From the NCBI GenBank assembly GCA_003250975.1, contig QKIY01000018.1, positions 1-46,032 of the forward strand: a stretch of DNA of 46,032 nt, written 5' to 3'. The notes beneath the pieces are model-generated. The model saw only the letters and a list, made by a program, of their open reading frames with translations, made no database searches and was not told where the DNA came from. The position numbers and the translations under genes are program-made. Positions 17,262-25,301 of this stretch are shown in pieces. The DNA is from Gammaproteobacteria bacterium. Its GTDB lineage: Bacteria; Pseudomonadota; Gammaproteobacteria; Eutrophobiales; Eutrophobiaceae. How positions within the stretch are numbered: the first letter of the stretch is position 1; every line of letters begins with the position of its first letter.

Positions 17262-17717
17262 TCAGTCAAACGGCACCAGATGCGCCTTTTCAATCAAATC
17301 CGCCTCAATAGCGTAGTCCTTGCCATCCACATCAATATGAATCCGAGTTTCATCAATGGCGGTTAATACGCCCCTGAAATTTCGCCGGCCATCCAGCTTT
17401 TCTCGCAGGTGTACCTTTACACGCTCACCGACATAACGACCAAACTGCTCCAGTGTAAACAGGGGTCTGTCCAGGCCGGGTGAAGATACTTCCAGGTGAT
17501 AGGCACCCTTAATCGGATCGTTAACATCCAGCACGCCCGTAATCTGGTGGCTGACCCGTTCACAATCCTCAAGACCGATACCGGTCTCGTGATCGATATA
17601 TATCCGTAATACGGATTCCCGGCCCTGGCTGAACTGTTCAATGCCGAGCATCTCATATCCCAGAGCCTGTATTACCGGTTGTAACATCTTTACCAATACT
17701 TCGTTTTGCCTGTACAT
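17262..17717 (-). CDS. rimP: Ribosome maturation factor RimP
   Basis: A 151-residue protein with the two RimP domains: an alpha/beta N-terminal half (GYEMLGIEQFSQGRESVLRI, the acidic DCERVSHQITGVLD helix and YHLEVSSPGLDRPLF) and a C-terminal SH3-like barrel (GRRNFRGVLTAIDETR). RimP is needed for 30S maturation. It is the first protein gene of the operon. Its ATG lies 16 bases after the T-rich stretch of a leader hairpin, so ribosome access and transcription through the hairpin may be linked. Confidence 0.96.
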   Translation of the reverse strand: MYRQNEVLVKMLQPVIQALGYEMLGIEQFSQGRESVLRIYIDHETGIGLEDCERVSHQITGVLDVNDPIKGAYHLEVSSPGLDRPLFTLEQFGRYVGERVKVHLREKLDGRRNFRGVLTAIDETRIHIDVDGKDYAIEADLIEKAHLVPFD

Positions 17718-17721
17718 CTCT

Positions 17722-17753
17722 CAAAAACAAAAAATGGGCCCAAGGCCCACTTT
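17722..17753 (-). terminator. Terminator-like hairpin in the leader of rimP-nusA-infB
   Basis: On the minus strand TGGGCC-TTG-GGCCCA, extendable with flanking A-T pairs to about 10 bp, is followed by TTTTTTGTTTTT. It lies 18 bases before the rimP start codon and downstream of a strong promoter, so it would act as an attenuator rather than a simple gene-end terminator. Confidence 0.75.
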
Positions 17754-17780
17754 AAAAAATCTCTTAATTAATCGCAGACA

Positions 17781-17810
17781 AGTATAGCCATGGTTTTCCC
17801 AAACTGCCAA
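17781..17810 (-). promoter_or_regulatory. Promoter of the rimP-nusA-infB-rbfA-truB-rpsO-pnp operon
   Basis: The -35 box TTGGCA (17810-17805) and the -10 box TATACT (17786-17781) are 18 bases apart on the minus strand, with five of six consensus matches each. Transcription would start near 17774, giving a leader of about 57 bases that contains the hairpin at 17722-17753. Confidence 0.65.
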
Positions 17811-17847
17811 CCTGTCAGCGTGATTTGCCAGGGGGCAACCACATAAC

Positions 17848-17870
17848 AAAAAAAGCCCCTTCGGGGCCCT
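17848..17870 (-). terminator. Terminator after the tRNA-fMet transcript
   Basis: On the minus strand GCCCC-GAA-GGGGC is followed by seven Ts. It separates tRNA-fMet from the rimP promoter. Confidence 0.8.
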
Positions 17871-17879
17871 TTTATATAA

Positions 17880-17916
17880 TGGTAGCGGGAGACGGAATTT
17901 CAAGCCGCGACCTTCG
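17880..17916 (-). pseudogene. Degenerate copy of the 3' half of tRNA-fMet
   Basis: On the minus strand this 37-base piece starts CGAAGGTCGC and ends CCCGCTACCA, exactly as the intact tRNA-fMet does at 17998-18034. Between these ends it has several substitutions and one extra base in the T-arm. No matching 5' half was found upstream, so it cannot fold as a tRNA. It lies 118 bases from the functional copy. Confidence 0.7.
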
Positions 17917-17997
17917 CCAGTATATTAGTGCCTAAGCCCATTTGGCCCCATGACCCGAAGATCCCAGTATCTATCCCGGCTTTTACTACCACAAAAT

Positions 17998-18074
17998 TGG
18001 TAGCGGGGGCAGGATTTGAACCTGCGACCTTCGGGTTATGAGCCCGACGAGCTGCCAGACTGCTCCACCCCGCA
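17998..18074 (-). tRNA. metY: Initiator tRNA-Met (CAU)
   Basis: A 77-nucleotide tRNA with encoded CCA. The anticodon stem is GGGCTCATAACCC with three G-C pairs, the hallmark of initiator tRNA. Bases 1 and 72 (T and T) do not pair, which is also an initiator feature that blocks elongation. The T-arm GCAGGTTCAAATCCTGC is intact. It stands upstream of rimP-nusA-infB as metY does in E. coli. Confidence 0.97.
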
Positions 18075-18087
18075 CCAGAGGAGGCGC

Positions 18088-18116
18088 AGTCTACAGCGGC
18101 CGTTGTAGATTTTCAA
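18088..18116 (-). promoter_or_regulatory. Promoter of tRNA-fMet
   Basis: The -35 box TTGAAA (18116-18111) and -10 box TAGACT (18093-18088) are 17 bases apart on the minus strand. A GC-rich discriminator (GCGCC) follows the -10 box, as in stringently controlled stable-RNA promoters. Confidence 0.7.
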
Positions 18117-18129
18117 GAAGATTACCTGT

Positions 18130-19239
18130 CTATGTGCCTAGATTAGCTACGGTATTTATCCGCACAGGTAGCCGCCTAGCGCCCCACGTCCCGGGTTCTT
18201 CCTCAAAGACACCAGGGCATATTGTCCCGCATTCAGGGCATTTTCCACCCTCTACCAGCCGCCACTCATTAATAATGTACCAGTCCCTCACGATTAGCTC
18301 CGCGCCGCAGTGACTGCAGAATGTCGTATCACCCGAAATATTATGGACATTGCCTGTATAGGCAAAATTAACGCCATTTTTCAGGGCGATTTCCCGGGCC
18401 CGCTTCAAGGTAGCGGGCGGCGTCGCTGGGATATCTCGCATTTTCCAGTCAGGGTGGAACGCCGTGAAGTGCATAGGGACATTCGGCCCTAGGTTCTCGA
18501 CCACCCATTCTGTCATCCTGTTTAATTCCTCGTCTGAGTCATTTTTGCCGGGGATGATCAGATTGGTTAGCTCCAGCCAGACGGGGGTCTCATGCTTTAG
18601 ATAGACCAGGGTATCCAGTACCGGCTGCAGGTGGCTTCCCGTGATCTCCTTGTAAAACTGCTCAGTAAATGCTTTCAGGTCCACATTGGCGGCATCCATA
18701 AACTGGTAAAACTCCATGCGTGGCTCAGGACAGATATATCCTGCAGTCACGGCCACTGTCTTGACGCCTTCCTCATGGCAAGCCTGGGCCACATCGACTG
18801 CGTACTCAAGGAAAATTGTCGGGTCATTATAAGTAAAAGCTATACTGCGGCACCCCGATTCCTTTGCCACCCTGGCCAGTTTTTCAGGGGTTGCTGCAGA
18901 TCCCAGGGTATCTATCTCCCTGGATTTACTGATATCCCAGTTCTGGCAAAACTTGCACGCTAGGTTGCAGCCCGCTGTCCCGAATGAAAGCACAGGGGTG
19001 CCCGGCAGGAAATGGTTCAGGGGCTTCTTTTCAATCGGATCTATACAGAAACCGCTGGAACGGCCATAGGTTGTCAGGACTATGCCCTTACCATCATTAG
19101 CGCGCACGAAACACAGGCCACGCTGTCCATCATGCAGTTTGCAGGCACGCGGGCAAACATCACACTGTATCCTGCCATCATCGAGGGCATGCCAGTATCG
19201 TGTAGGGACTGTATAACTATCTGTTTCTACTGCATTCAT
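18130..19239 (-). CDS. amrS: AmmeMemoRadiSam system radical SAM enzyme
   Basis: A 369-residue radical SAM protein. The cluster motif is GCNLACKFCQNW (CxxxCxxC). Before it is a Cys-rich N-terminal segment (CDVCPRACKLHDGQRGLC), and near the C-terminus are further paired cysteines (TTFCSHCGAEL and GGKCPECGTICPG), suggesting additional metal binding. It is related to pyruvate formate-lyase activating enzymes but its substrate is unknown. The partner genes for the MEMO and AMMECR1 proteins lie head to head, 84 bases away, completing the three-part system. Its stop is shortly upstream of the tRNA-fMet promoter. Confidence 0.9.
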   Translation of the reverse strand: MNAVETDSYTVPTRYWHALDDGRIQCDVCPRACKLHDGQRGLCFVRANDGKGIVLTTYGRSSGFCIDPIEKKPLNHFLPGTPVLSFGTAGCNLACKFCQNWDISKSREIDTLGSAATPEKLARVAKESGCRSIAFTYNDPTIFLEYAVDVAQACHEEGVKTVAVTAGYICPEPRMEFYQFMDAANVDLKAFTEQFYKEITGSHLQPVLDTLVYLKHETPVWLELTNLIIPGKNDSDEELNRMTEWVVENLGPNVPMHFTAFHPDWKMRDIPATPPATLKRAREIALKNGVNFAYTGNVHNISGDTTFCSHCGAELIVRDWYIINEWRLVEGGKCPECGTICPGVFEEEPGTWGARRLPVRINTVANLGT

Positions 19240-19323
19240 AAAACGTGCGGCAGGTATAATCGCGGGTTTCTATAATTAACCAAGTATAGGATCTTTAAGC
19301 ATTGAAAACATTCAAAGACTGTC

Positions 19324-20136
19324 ATGTTAAATAGACCTGAAAAACAACCCCGGGTTCGTCACGCAGCCGTTGCCGGACTTTTTTACCCAGCGGAGGCAGC
19401 AATCCTTCGCCAGACTATCGAAAGGCTCCTGCAAGATGTTAGCAAAGATATCCCCTGTCACGATGCCCTGATCGCCCCGCATGCCGGATACATTTATTCA
19501 GGGATTACCGCCGCCCATGCCTACGTAGGTTTGCTGAAGGGCGAACAAAATATCAAACGGGTGATCCTGCTGGGCCCGGCACACCGAGTCTATACCCGGG
19601 GCCTGGCACTGAGTACCGCCACATATTTTGAAACCCCGCTGGGTGGGATCGAGATAGACCGGGACGCGATTGAATTAATCAAGGACCTACCTCAGGTAAT
19701 TGTCTCTGATCAAGCCCATGCCCAGGAGCACAGCCTTGAAGTTCATTTGCCCTTTCTTCAGTGTGTGCTGAAGACGTTCAAGCTGGTTCCCCTGGTCGTT
19801 GGTGAGGCCAGTGCTGATGAAGTCATGGAGGTCATTGAAACTTATTGGGGCGATGCAGACAGTCTTATCATCGTCAGTACCGATCTGAGCCACTATCATG
19901 ATTATGAAACTGCCCGTAGACTGGACAAAGAAACGTCGCGGCTGATCGAAACGCTGCAATATGAAGCTATCGGACCGGAACAGGCCTGTGGCTGCAGGCC
20001 CCTGAACGGGCTCTTGCATCTGGCCCGTGAAAAGGACCTTACTGTTCATACACTGGATCTGAGGAACTCCGGTGATACCGCAGGGACAAAGGATCGAGTT
20101 GTTGGTTACGGCGCCTATGGTATCTGTGCGCATTGA
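19324..20136 (+). CDS. amrB: AmmeMemoRadiSam system protein B (MEMO family)
   Basis: A 270-residue protein of the MEMO family, related in fold to class III extradiol dioxygenases such as LigB. Visible motifs are HAAVAGLFYPAE at the start, IAPHAGYIYSGITAAHAY (His ligand position), LLGPAHRVYT, and STDLSHYHDY. Enzymatic activity has not been firmly shown for the bacterial proteins. The gene is divergent from the radical SAM gene and is followed immediately by the AMMECR1-type gene. The ATG at 19324 has no strong Shine-Dalgarno. Confidence 0.92.
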   Translation: MLNRPEKQPRVRHAAVAGLFYPAEAAILRQTIERLLQDVSKDIPCHDALIAPHAGYIYSGITAAHAYVGLLKGEQNIKRVILLGPAHRVYTRGLALSTATYFETPLGGIEIDRDAIELIKDLPQVIVSDQAHAQEHSLEVHLPFLQCVLKTFKLVPLVVGEASADEVMEVIETYWGDADSLIIVSTDLSHYHDYETARRLDKETSRLIETLQYEAIGPEQACGCRPLNGLLHLAREKDLTVHTLDLRNSGDTAGTKDRVVGYGAYGICAH

Positions 20137-20138
20137 AC

Positions 20139-20693
20139 ATGTTTGACAGTAACGAAAAACAACATTTACTCCGTATATCACATGAAAGCATCCAGGCAGG
20201 ATTAAATGGTAACAGGCCTTTTGTCCCCGACCTTTCTTCCTGCCCGGACAACCTGAAGGAATACCTAGCAAGTTTCGTTACCCTGAAAATCAATAATCAG
20301 CTACGTGGTTGCATAGGAACAACCTCTCCCGTTTCACCACTTATCGTCGGAATTGCCGATAATGCCTATGCGGCGGCATTTCGTGATCCGCGTTTTCCGA
20401 CATTGACAGCATGGGAATATAAACAGGTACATATCAGTATATCGATACTTGGTCCTTCGAGTGAAATACAGTTTACTTCCGAGCAGGACATCATTTCACA
20501 ATTACAGCCGGGCATTGACGGCCTGATCATTGAGAGGGAGGGACACAGGGCCACATTTTTGCCCGCTGTGTGGGAGTCCTTGCAGACAGCAGAAGATTTT
20601 CTAATGCACCTGAAACACAAGGCCGGTATAGCGATGTCAACTCCTCCAACCAGAGCCTGGCGCTACCAAGCATATTCCATCGAAGAACCCTAG
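20139..20693 (+). CDS. amrA: AmmeMemoRadiSam system protein A (AMMECR1 family)
   Basis: A 184-residue protein with the AMMECR1 hallmark LRGCIGT in the sequence KINNQLRGCIGTTS. It is followed by YAAAFRDPRFPTLTAWEY and ISILGPSSEIQF and by the end TRAWRYQAYSIEE. The role is unknown; the human homologue is linked to AMME syndrome. The ATG at 20139 follows the MEMO gene's stop by two bases; a TTG at 20133 is an alternative. The two genes are clearly one operon. The gene ends three bases before the convergent TPR lipoprotein gene. Confidence 0.92.
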   Translation: MFDSNEKQHLLRISHESIQAGLNGNRPFVPDLSSCPDNLKEYLASFVTLKINNQLRGCIGTTSPVSPLIVGIADNAYAAAFRDPRFPTLTAWEYKQVHISISILGPSSEIQFTSEQDIISQLQPGIDGLIIEREGHRATFLPAVWESLQTAEDFLMHLKHKAGIAMSTPPTRAWRYQAYSIEEP

Positions 20694-20696
20694 TAT

Positions 20697-21254
20697 CTAC
20701 TGTCGACGCAATTGCTCGACCTTTACCATTGCCTCCGAGGCACCTTTCCTGTCACCCAGTGCTTTCCTGGCATGGGCAATCATCAACCAGTTATCTGCCT
20801 GTAGGTTCGTGTTACCTTTTGCCAGGACATTGGATTTATTCGCCATGGTAATGGCAGCATCCCATTCACCCTGTTGCAAGTGTAAACGGCCCAGCTTGTG
20901 CCATAACAAAGGGTTCTTGGGATCAATGCGCAGGGCCCGCTCAAGAGAGGCCTCAGCCTGCTTGTACTGGCCTTCGTCCACATAGTGATCCGCATCTATA
21001 AGCAAGGCTATTACCGCCTGACGGGTCTTATGCTGAACCGGTTCCCTGGCCGGTGCTTTCTGATCATCGACTGGTGCCGATATATCCGGGAAGACAATAT
21101 CATCTGCTTCACCCCCCCGGGACTGGTCCGGTATGCCACCTTGCTCAACAGGCGCACCAACACCAGGTGTTTGAACGACACCGGTCGTACAGGCAGTGCT
21201 CAAAAAACTGATACAAGCCAGACAGGTTAATGAAGAATATCGAATATTGACCAT
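20697..21254 (-). CDS. TPR lipoprotein, probable PBP1b activator (LpoP-like)
   Basis: About 185 residues. From the ATG at 21254 it has a lipoprotein signal with lipobox STAC, a Pro/Gly-rich disordered tether (residues 22-80) and two to three tetratricopeptide repeats, for example DEGQYKQAEASLERALRIDP and GEWDAAITMANKSNVLA. The longer ATG start at 21302 would put 16 charged residues before the signal and is less likely. It overlaps the end of the PBP1b gene by 28 bases. In Pseudomonas aeruginosa the PBP1b activator LpoP is a TPR lipoprotein encoded next to PBP1b; the same arrangement here suggests the same job. This is inferred, not shown by a residue-level motif. Confidence 0.75.
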   Translation of the reverse strand: MVNIRYSSLTCLACISFLSTACTTGVVQTPGVGAPVEQGGIPDQSRGGEADDIVFPDISAPVDDQKAPAREPVQHKTRQAVIALLIDADHYVDEGQYKQAEASLERALRIDPKNPLLWHKLGRLHLQQGEWDAAITMANKSNVLAKGNTNLQADNWLMIAHARKALGDRKGASEAMVKVEQLRRQ

Positions 21255-23563
21255 GTTTTTGTCTCTGGTGCCGTCTGGCCATCTTGAATGGAAATGATGC
21301 ATTCTCCCGTATGTTCAGGCAGGTAAGGTGTAACAAAAGGATAATCCTGACCTTCACGGCAATTATCCGCTACCCGGTGATCCACCAATATATTGACCCA
21401 TTCCACGCTTTCTGGAGGGATAAGGGATAATGGCTGTACTGGCAATTGTTGCATCATATCAGTCCATATCTGAAGAGCGCCACTGGCGCCAGTAAGACCT
21501 ACAGGCCTATTATCATCCTGACCCAGCCATACAACGGCCAACAAGTTATCACCAAAACCTGCATACCAGCTGTCTCTGAGATCATTACTGGTACCGGTCT
21601 TGCCGGCTAGTGGCATGAAGGCGGGCATCCTGGCTGACAGTGATTTGGCTGTACCCTGTTTGACCACCTGGGATAATAAAAAGTTAATTATGAACACGGC
21701 CTTACTATCCAGTGTTTGCTCAATATCGATTGGATAACGCTGTAATGGCTGTCCGTCCCTGTCAACGACTTCACGTATTGATCGCAAGGGGACCCTGAAA
21801 CCATTACTCGCTAGGGTCTGGTACATTTGCGTGACTTGATAGGGTGAGAGTTCCAGTGTTCCGAGGAATAACGACGGATATTCAGGGATCGTGGATTCTA
21901 CACCCAGTTGCCGGAGCATCTGTTTGACCCTGGGAAGTCCCAGTTCCAGCCCCAGATCAATGGTGGCGAGATTGTAAGAATTCTCCAACGCAGTATATAA
22001 CGGGACCTGATTATGAATGACGCCGTCATAATTTTCAGGAATCCATTCAGTACCATCCTTCTGTTTCATTCGAATGGGAAGATCATCCAGTGAACTCAAT
22101 ACATTGTATTTACCCGGTTGCGACAGCGCCGCCAGATAAATTGCCGGTTTGACCAGTGAACCGATTGGGCGTCTTGCATCCAGGGCACGGTTAAAACCGG
22201 TATTATCTCCATAACGCCCGCCGACCAGTGCCAGGACTTCTCCTGTTTCTACACTAGTCAACAACGCAGCTGCCTGTATAGTCTTTTCTGGAAGTTTCCT
22301 GTCTTTTTCGATACTCCCGAGCCGTCTATGGATTGCCTGTTCCACTTTTTCCTGATAGGCGGGATTGAGTGTTGTAAAGAGATGCAATCCTTCCGTCTTC
22401 AAGTCCTCTGGCTTGTAATCTTTACCTAGTTGGCGTCTCACGAGTTGCAGGAAATCTGGATATTTCGCATTACTCCAGCCGGGGATTTCCACTATACCCA
22501 GGGGCATCGAGATTGCCTTATCAGCCTGTGTCTTATCCAGATAGCCCTGGGTCATCATCTGCTGAATCACCAAATTGCGTCTCTCCATGGCGCGTTCTGG
22601 GTTTCGCCTGGGGTTATAATAGGAGGCGCCACGGACCAGCCCGACCAGTAACGCAAGCTGATCCACTCTGAGTTCATTCAGCCGCCTTGCAAAATAGTAT
22701 TCCGAAGCCATGGCGAAGCCATGTATCGCCTGGGAGCCGTGCTGTCCCAGATAGATTTCATTGATATAGGCCTCGAGGATCTCCTGCTTTGAATAATGAC
22801 TCTCAAGCAGTAAGGACATGATGATCTCGTTAAATTTCCGGGTGATAGTACGTTCATGGGTCAGGAAAAAATTTTTCACCAATTGCTGGGTCAGGGTACT
22901 GCCCCCCTGCTTAAGCTCACCACTGCGCAGATTAATTAGTGCAGCGCGCAATATTCCCTTTGGATCGATGCCAAAATGATCAAAATAATGCCGATCCTCA
23001 ATGGAAATGAGCGAATCGATCAATAAGGGCGGAACCTCGTCATAACTGATAAAGACGCGATCCTCGTTATGTTCGGGATAAATCTTGCCGATTAATTCGG
23101 GTTCCAGACGTACCAGCGGGATGTGTTTTCCAGTATTAACATCGGTTATCCTGTTGAGGGTTTTCTGGTCAAATACCAGCAGGATCTTCCGTGAGGTTTC
23201 CAGTTTGTCCCAAAACCGGAAATCACGGCTGACATACACCAGTTTATCCGCATATTTCGCATATTCACCGGGACGTTGTGGTCTGTTGATGCGCTCAAAC
23301 CCAACAGACTTCAGTGCATTCTCTACCTGCCGGGAAGTGATCCCGAGACCTTCGTACAACTCCAGGGGACTGGCATATACCCGGGCAGGCAATGACCATT
23401 TTTTTCCTTCAAACTCAATACGGATTTTATAATCCAGCCACATCACATATGCAGTAGCGCAGATGAGGACAATCAAGAGCAGCTGAAATAATGTTACCTT
23501 TCTGATTTTACTGATTTTTTTTCGCCCGGGGCGGCGCGATTTATATCCGGATCTTGACGTCAT
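21227..23563 (-). CDS. mrcB: Penicillin-binding protein 1B (bifunctional class A PBP)
   Basis: A 778-residue class A penicillin-binding protein that polymerises and cross-links peptidoglycan. It has a basic cytoplasmic tail, one membrane helix (about 24-43), a UB2H region, and a transglycosylase domain with ISIEDRHYFDHFG (catalytic Glu about 189) and GGSTLTQQLVKNFF. The transpeptidase domain follows with GSLVK (Ser469, Lys472), SYN and KTGTS. The linker and domain order are those of PBP1b rather than PBP1a. The start at 23563 is an ATG. Its end overlaps the TPR lipoprotein gene, which probably encodes its activator. Confidence 0.95.
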   Translation of the reverse strand: MTSRSGYKSRRPGRKKISKIRKVTLFQLLLIVLICATAYVMWLDYKIRIEFEGKKWSLPARVYASPLELYEGLGITSRQVENALKSVGFERINRPQRPGEYAKYADKLVYVSRDFRFWDKLETSRKILLVFDQKTLNRITDVNTGKHIPLVRLEPELIGKIYPEHNEDRVFISYDEVPPLLIDSLISIEDRHYFDHFGIDPKGILRAALINLRSGELKQGGSTLTQQLVKNFFLTHERTITRKFNEIIMSLLLESHYSKQEILEAYINEIYLGQHGSQAIHGFAMASEYYFARRLNELRVDQLALLVGLVRGASYYNPRRNPERAMERRNLVIQQMMTQGYLDKTQADKAISMPLGIVEIPGWSNAKYPDFLQLVRRQLGKDYKPEDLKTEGLHLFTTLNPAYQEKVEQAIHRRLGSIEKDRKLPEKTIQAAALLTSVETGEVLALVGGRYGDNTGFNRALDARRPIGSLVKPAIYLAALSQPGKYNVLSSLDDLPIRMKQKDGTEWIPENYDGVIHNQVPLYTALENSYNLATIDLGLELGLPRVKQMLRQLGVESTIPEYPSLFLGTLELSPYQVTQMYQTLASNGFRVPLRSIREVVDRDGQPLQRYPIDIEQTLDSKAVFIINFLLSQVVKQGTAKSLSARMPAFMPLAGKTGTSNDLRDSWYAGFGDNLLAVVWLGQDDNRPVGLTGASGALQIWTDMMQQLPVQPLSLIPPESVEWVNILVDHRVADNCREGQDYPFVTPYLPEHTGECIISIQDGQTAPETKTWSIFDILH

Positions 23564-23622
23564 TGATTGGCGAAAATGAGTTGATGATTAGTGCGGTATT
23601 GACCACAAGACAAGGATTACAT

Positions 23623-23655
23623 AAAAATAAAAAGGCCCCTTTCGGGGCCTTAAGC
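23623..23655 (-). terminator. Terminator after the histone-like gene
   Basis: On the minus strand AAGGCCCC-GAAA-GGGGCCTT is followed by T-rich sequence. It lies 14 bases after the stop of the out-of-frame continuation (23670), not directly after the in-frame stop at 23812. This favours the view that the region 23670-23811 belongs to the gene. Confidence 0.85.
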
Positions 23656-23669
23656 TATCGGCCTTGGGA

Positions 23670-23811
23670 CTACAAATCAAGTGGTTTCAATCCCCCTTGT
23701 TCCACCAGTTTCCTGGCTATCTGTTGTCTCTTGGCCTTTCTCGCTTTTATCTTCGCCCTGGCTTTTGCGACTTGCGTCTGCTTGCCTGGAACCGAAGTTA
23801 ATCGCGAACCT
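23670..23811 (-). pseudogene. Out-of-frame continuation of the lysine-rich gene
   Basis: In the +1 frame relative to the upstream gene there is an open stretch of about 46 codons ending at TAG (23672-23670). It encodes a basic tail containing QVAKARAKIKARKAKRQQ and ending GGLKPLDL. It has no start codon of its own. Removing one A from the A-run at 23820-23815 would join it to the lysine-rich frame and give a 110-residue protein. The tail looks like real coding sequence by its composition. Confidence 0.5.
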
Positions 23812-24003
23812 TTATTTTTTCTTGGTACGCTTTTTAGCTTTTTTCTTGGCTTTCTTCTTGGCCTTCTTCTTGGCCTTCTTCTTGGCTACTTTCTTCTTAG
23901 CCTTCCTCTTAGCCTTCTTCTTGGCTACTTTCTTCTTAGCCGTCTTCTTCTTTGCGGTCTTCTTCTTTGCAGTCTTCTTCTTTGCGGTCTTCTTCTTTGC
24001 CAT
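23812..24003 (-). CDS. Lysine-rich histone H1-like protein (in-frame part)
   Basis: A 63-residue protein made almost wholly of Lys, Ala and a few Thr, Val and Arg, in AKKKT and KAKKKA repeats. Such tails resemble bacterial H1-like proteins (AlgP/HC2 type), which bind DNA through charge; nucleoid binding is inferred. Four near-identical 15-base units encode the first pentads. The Shine-Dalgarno GGGGAG lies about eight bases before the ATG, and a good promoter is upstream. The gene may be shortened by a frameshift, since an open basic reading frame continues directly after the stop codon (see 23670-23811). Confidence 0.7.
   Translation of the reverse strand: MAKKKTAKKKTAKKKTAKKKTAKKKVAKKKAKRKAKKKVAKKKAKKKAKKKAKKKAKKRTKKK
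23942..24001 (-). repeat. 15-bp tandem repeats inside the histone-like gene
   Basis: Four copies of a unit of the type GTCTTCTTCTTTGC(G/A) (plus-strand reading), each coding for one AKKKT-like pentad. The copies differ only at the last base or so. Slippage could change the number of pentads. Confidence 0.7.
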
Positions 24004-24070
24004 GATTTAACTCCCCTAAATGGATTTAAACAAAGACTTATATACAACACAAATGAGTAACACGCAAATT

Positions 24071-24098
24071 ATTATAGTAAGGTTTTTTGCTTTTTCTA
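24071..24098 (-). promoter_or_regulatory. Promoter of the histone-like gene
   Basis: A perfect -10 box TATAAT (24076-24071) is preceded after 16 bases by TAGAAA (24098-24093). The upstream DNA to 24165 is extremely A/T-rich with A- and T-tracts, including the inverted repeat AATACAAAAAA/TTTTTTGTATT. It may act as an UP element or bend the DNA. Confidence 0.6.
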
Positions 24099-24187
24099 TA
24101 TTTTTTTTACTCAAACCACTTAATTAATACAAAAAAACAAAAAATTTTTTGTATTTTTTAAAAAAATGGAACGACTGAAGCTGAAAA

Positions 24188-24835
<648 letters not shown>

Positions 24836-24905
24836 TTAATTATTCCTGTATTGATATCGATATGCGAGCTTGCGAATTAGATCATTATGACGTATTGATA
24901 GGTAC

Positions 24906-25289
24906 ATGAAAATCTCGCTCGATGACAATTCTGATCAAAATAACAGGATAGCGTCATATGATACGGGCCTGTTTCTGATTAATGGGGAAACCTATACTCA
25001 CAGCATAATTATCACGCGGAACACACTGGTGGAGCACTGGCCTCCGATCACACTCGAAGATCTTGCAACGCAACACATAGAGCAGCTCATCAATCTGGAT
25101 CCTGAAATCATCATTCTGGGCACAGGCAAGCAACAGTTATTTCCTTCAGTTGAGATTCTTGCACCCGTCTATGATGCAGGAATGGGTCTGGAGATCATGG
25201 ATACCGGCGCTGCATGCCGGAGTTTTAATCTGTTGGCAAGTGAAGGAAGAAAGGTTGCGGCGGGACTAATTCTGATTCGCGCAAGCTGA
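24906..25289 (+). CDS. Mth938-like domain protein (DUF498)
   Basis: A 127-residue protein with the Mth938 fold pattern: FLINGETYTHSIIITRN near the start, then the core PEIIILGTGKQQLFPSVE and the GLEIMDTGAACRSFNLLASEGRKVAAGLIL end. Related proteins (human NDUFAF3) help assemble respiratory complex I; the bacterial role is not known. It stands alone between adk (divergent) and rpoS (convergent, 12 bases apart). Confidence 0.88.
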   Translation: MKISLDDNSDQNNRIASYDTGLFLINGETYTHSIIITRNTLVEHWPPITLEDLATQHIEQLINLDPEIIILGTGKQQLFPSVEILAPVYDAGMGLEIMDTGAACRSFNLLASEGRKVAAGLILIRAS

Positions 25290-25301
25290 ATCCGGCGGCT
25301 C

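Noticed and set aside
17917-17997. A second complete tRNA between the remnant and tRNA-fMet
   Set aside because: The stretch does not give a matching acceptor stem, anticodon arm and D-arm; only the 3' half is recognisable.
23554-24060. Hydrophobic plus-strand frames rich in Phe and Leu
   Set aside because: They are the reverse complement of lysine codons (AAG read as CTT) in the histone-like gene, with no start signal of their own.
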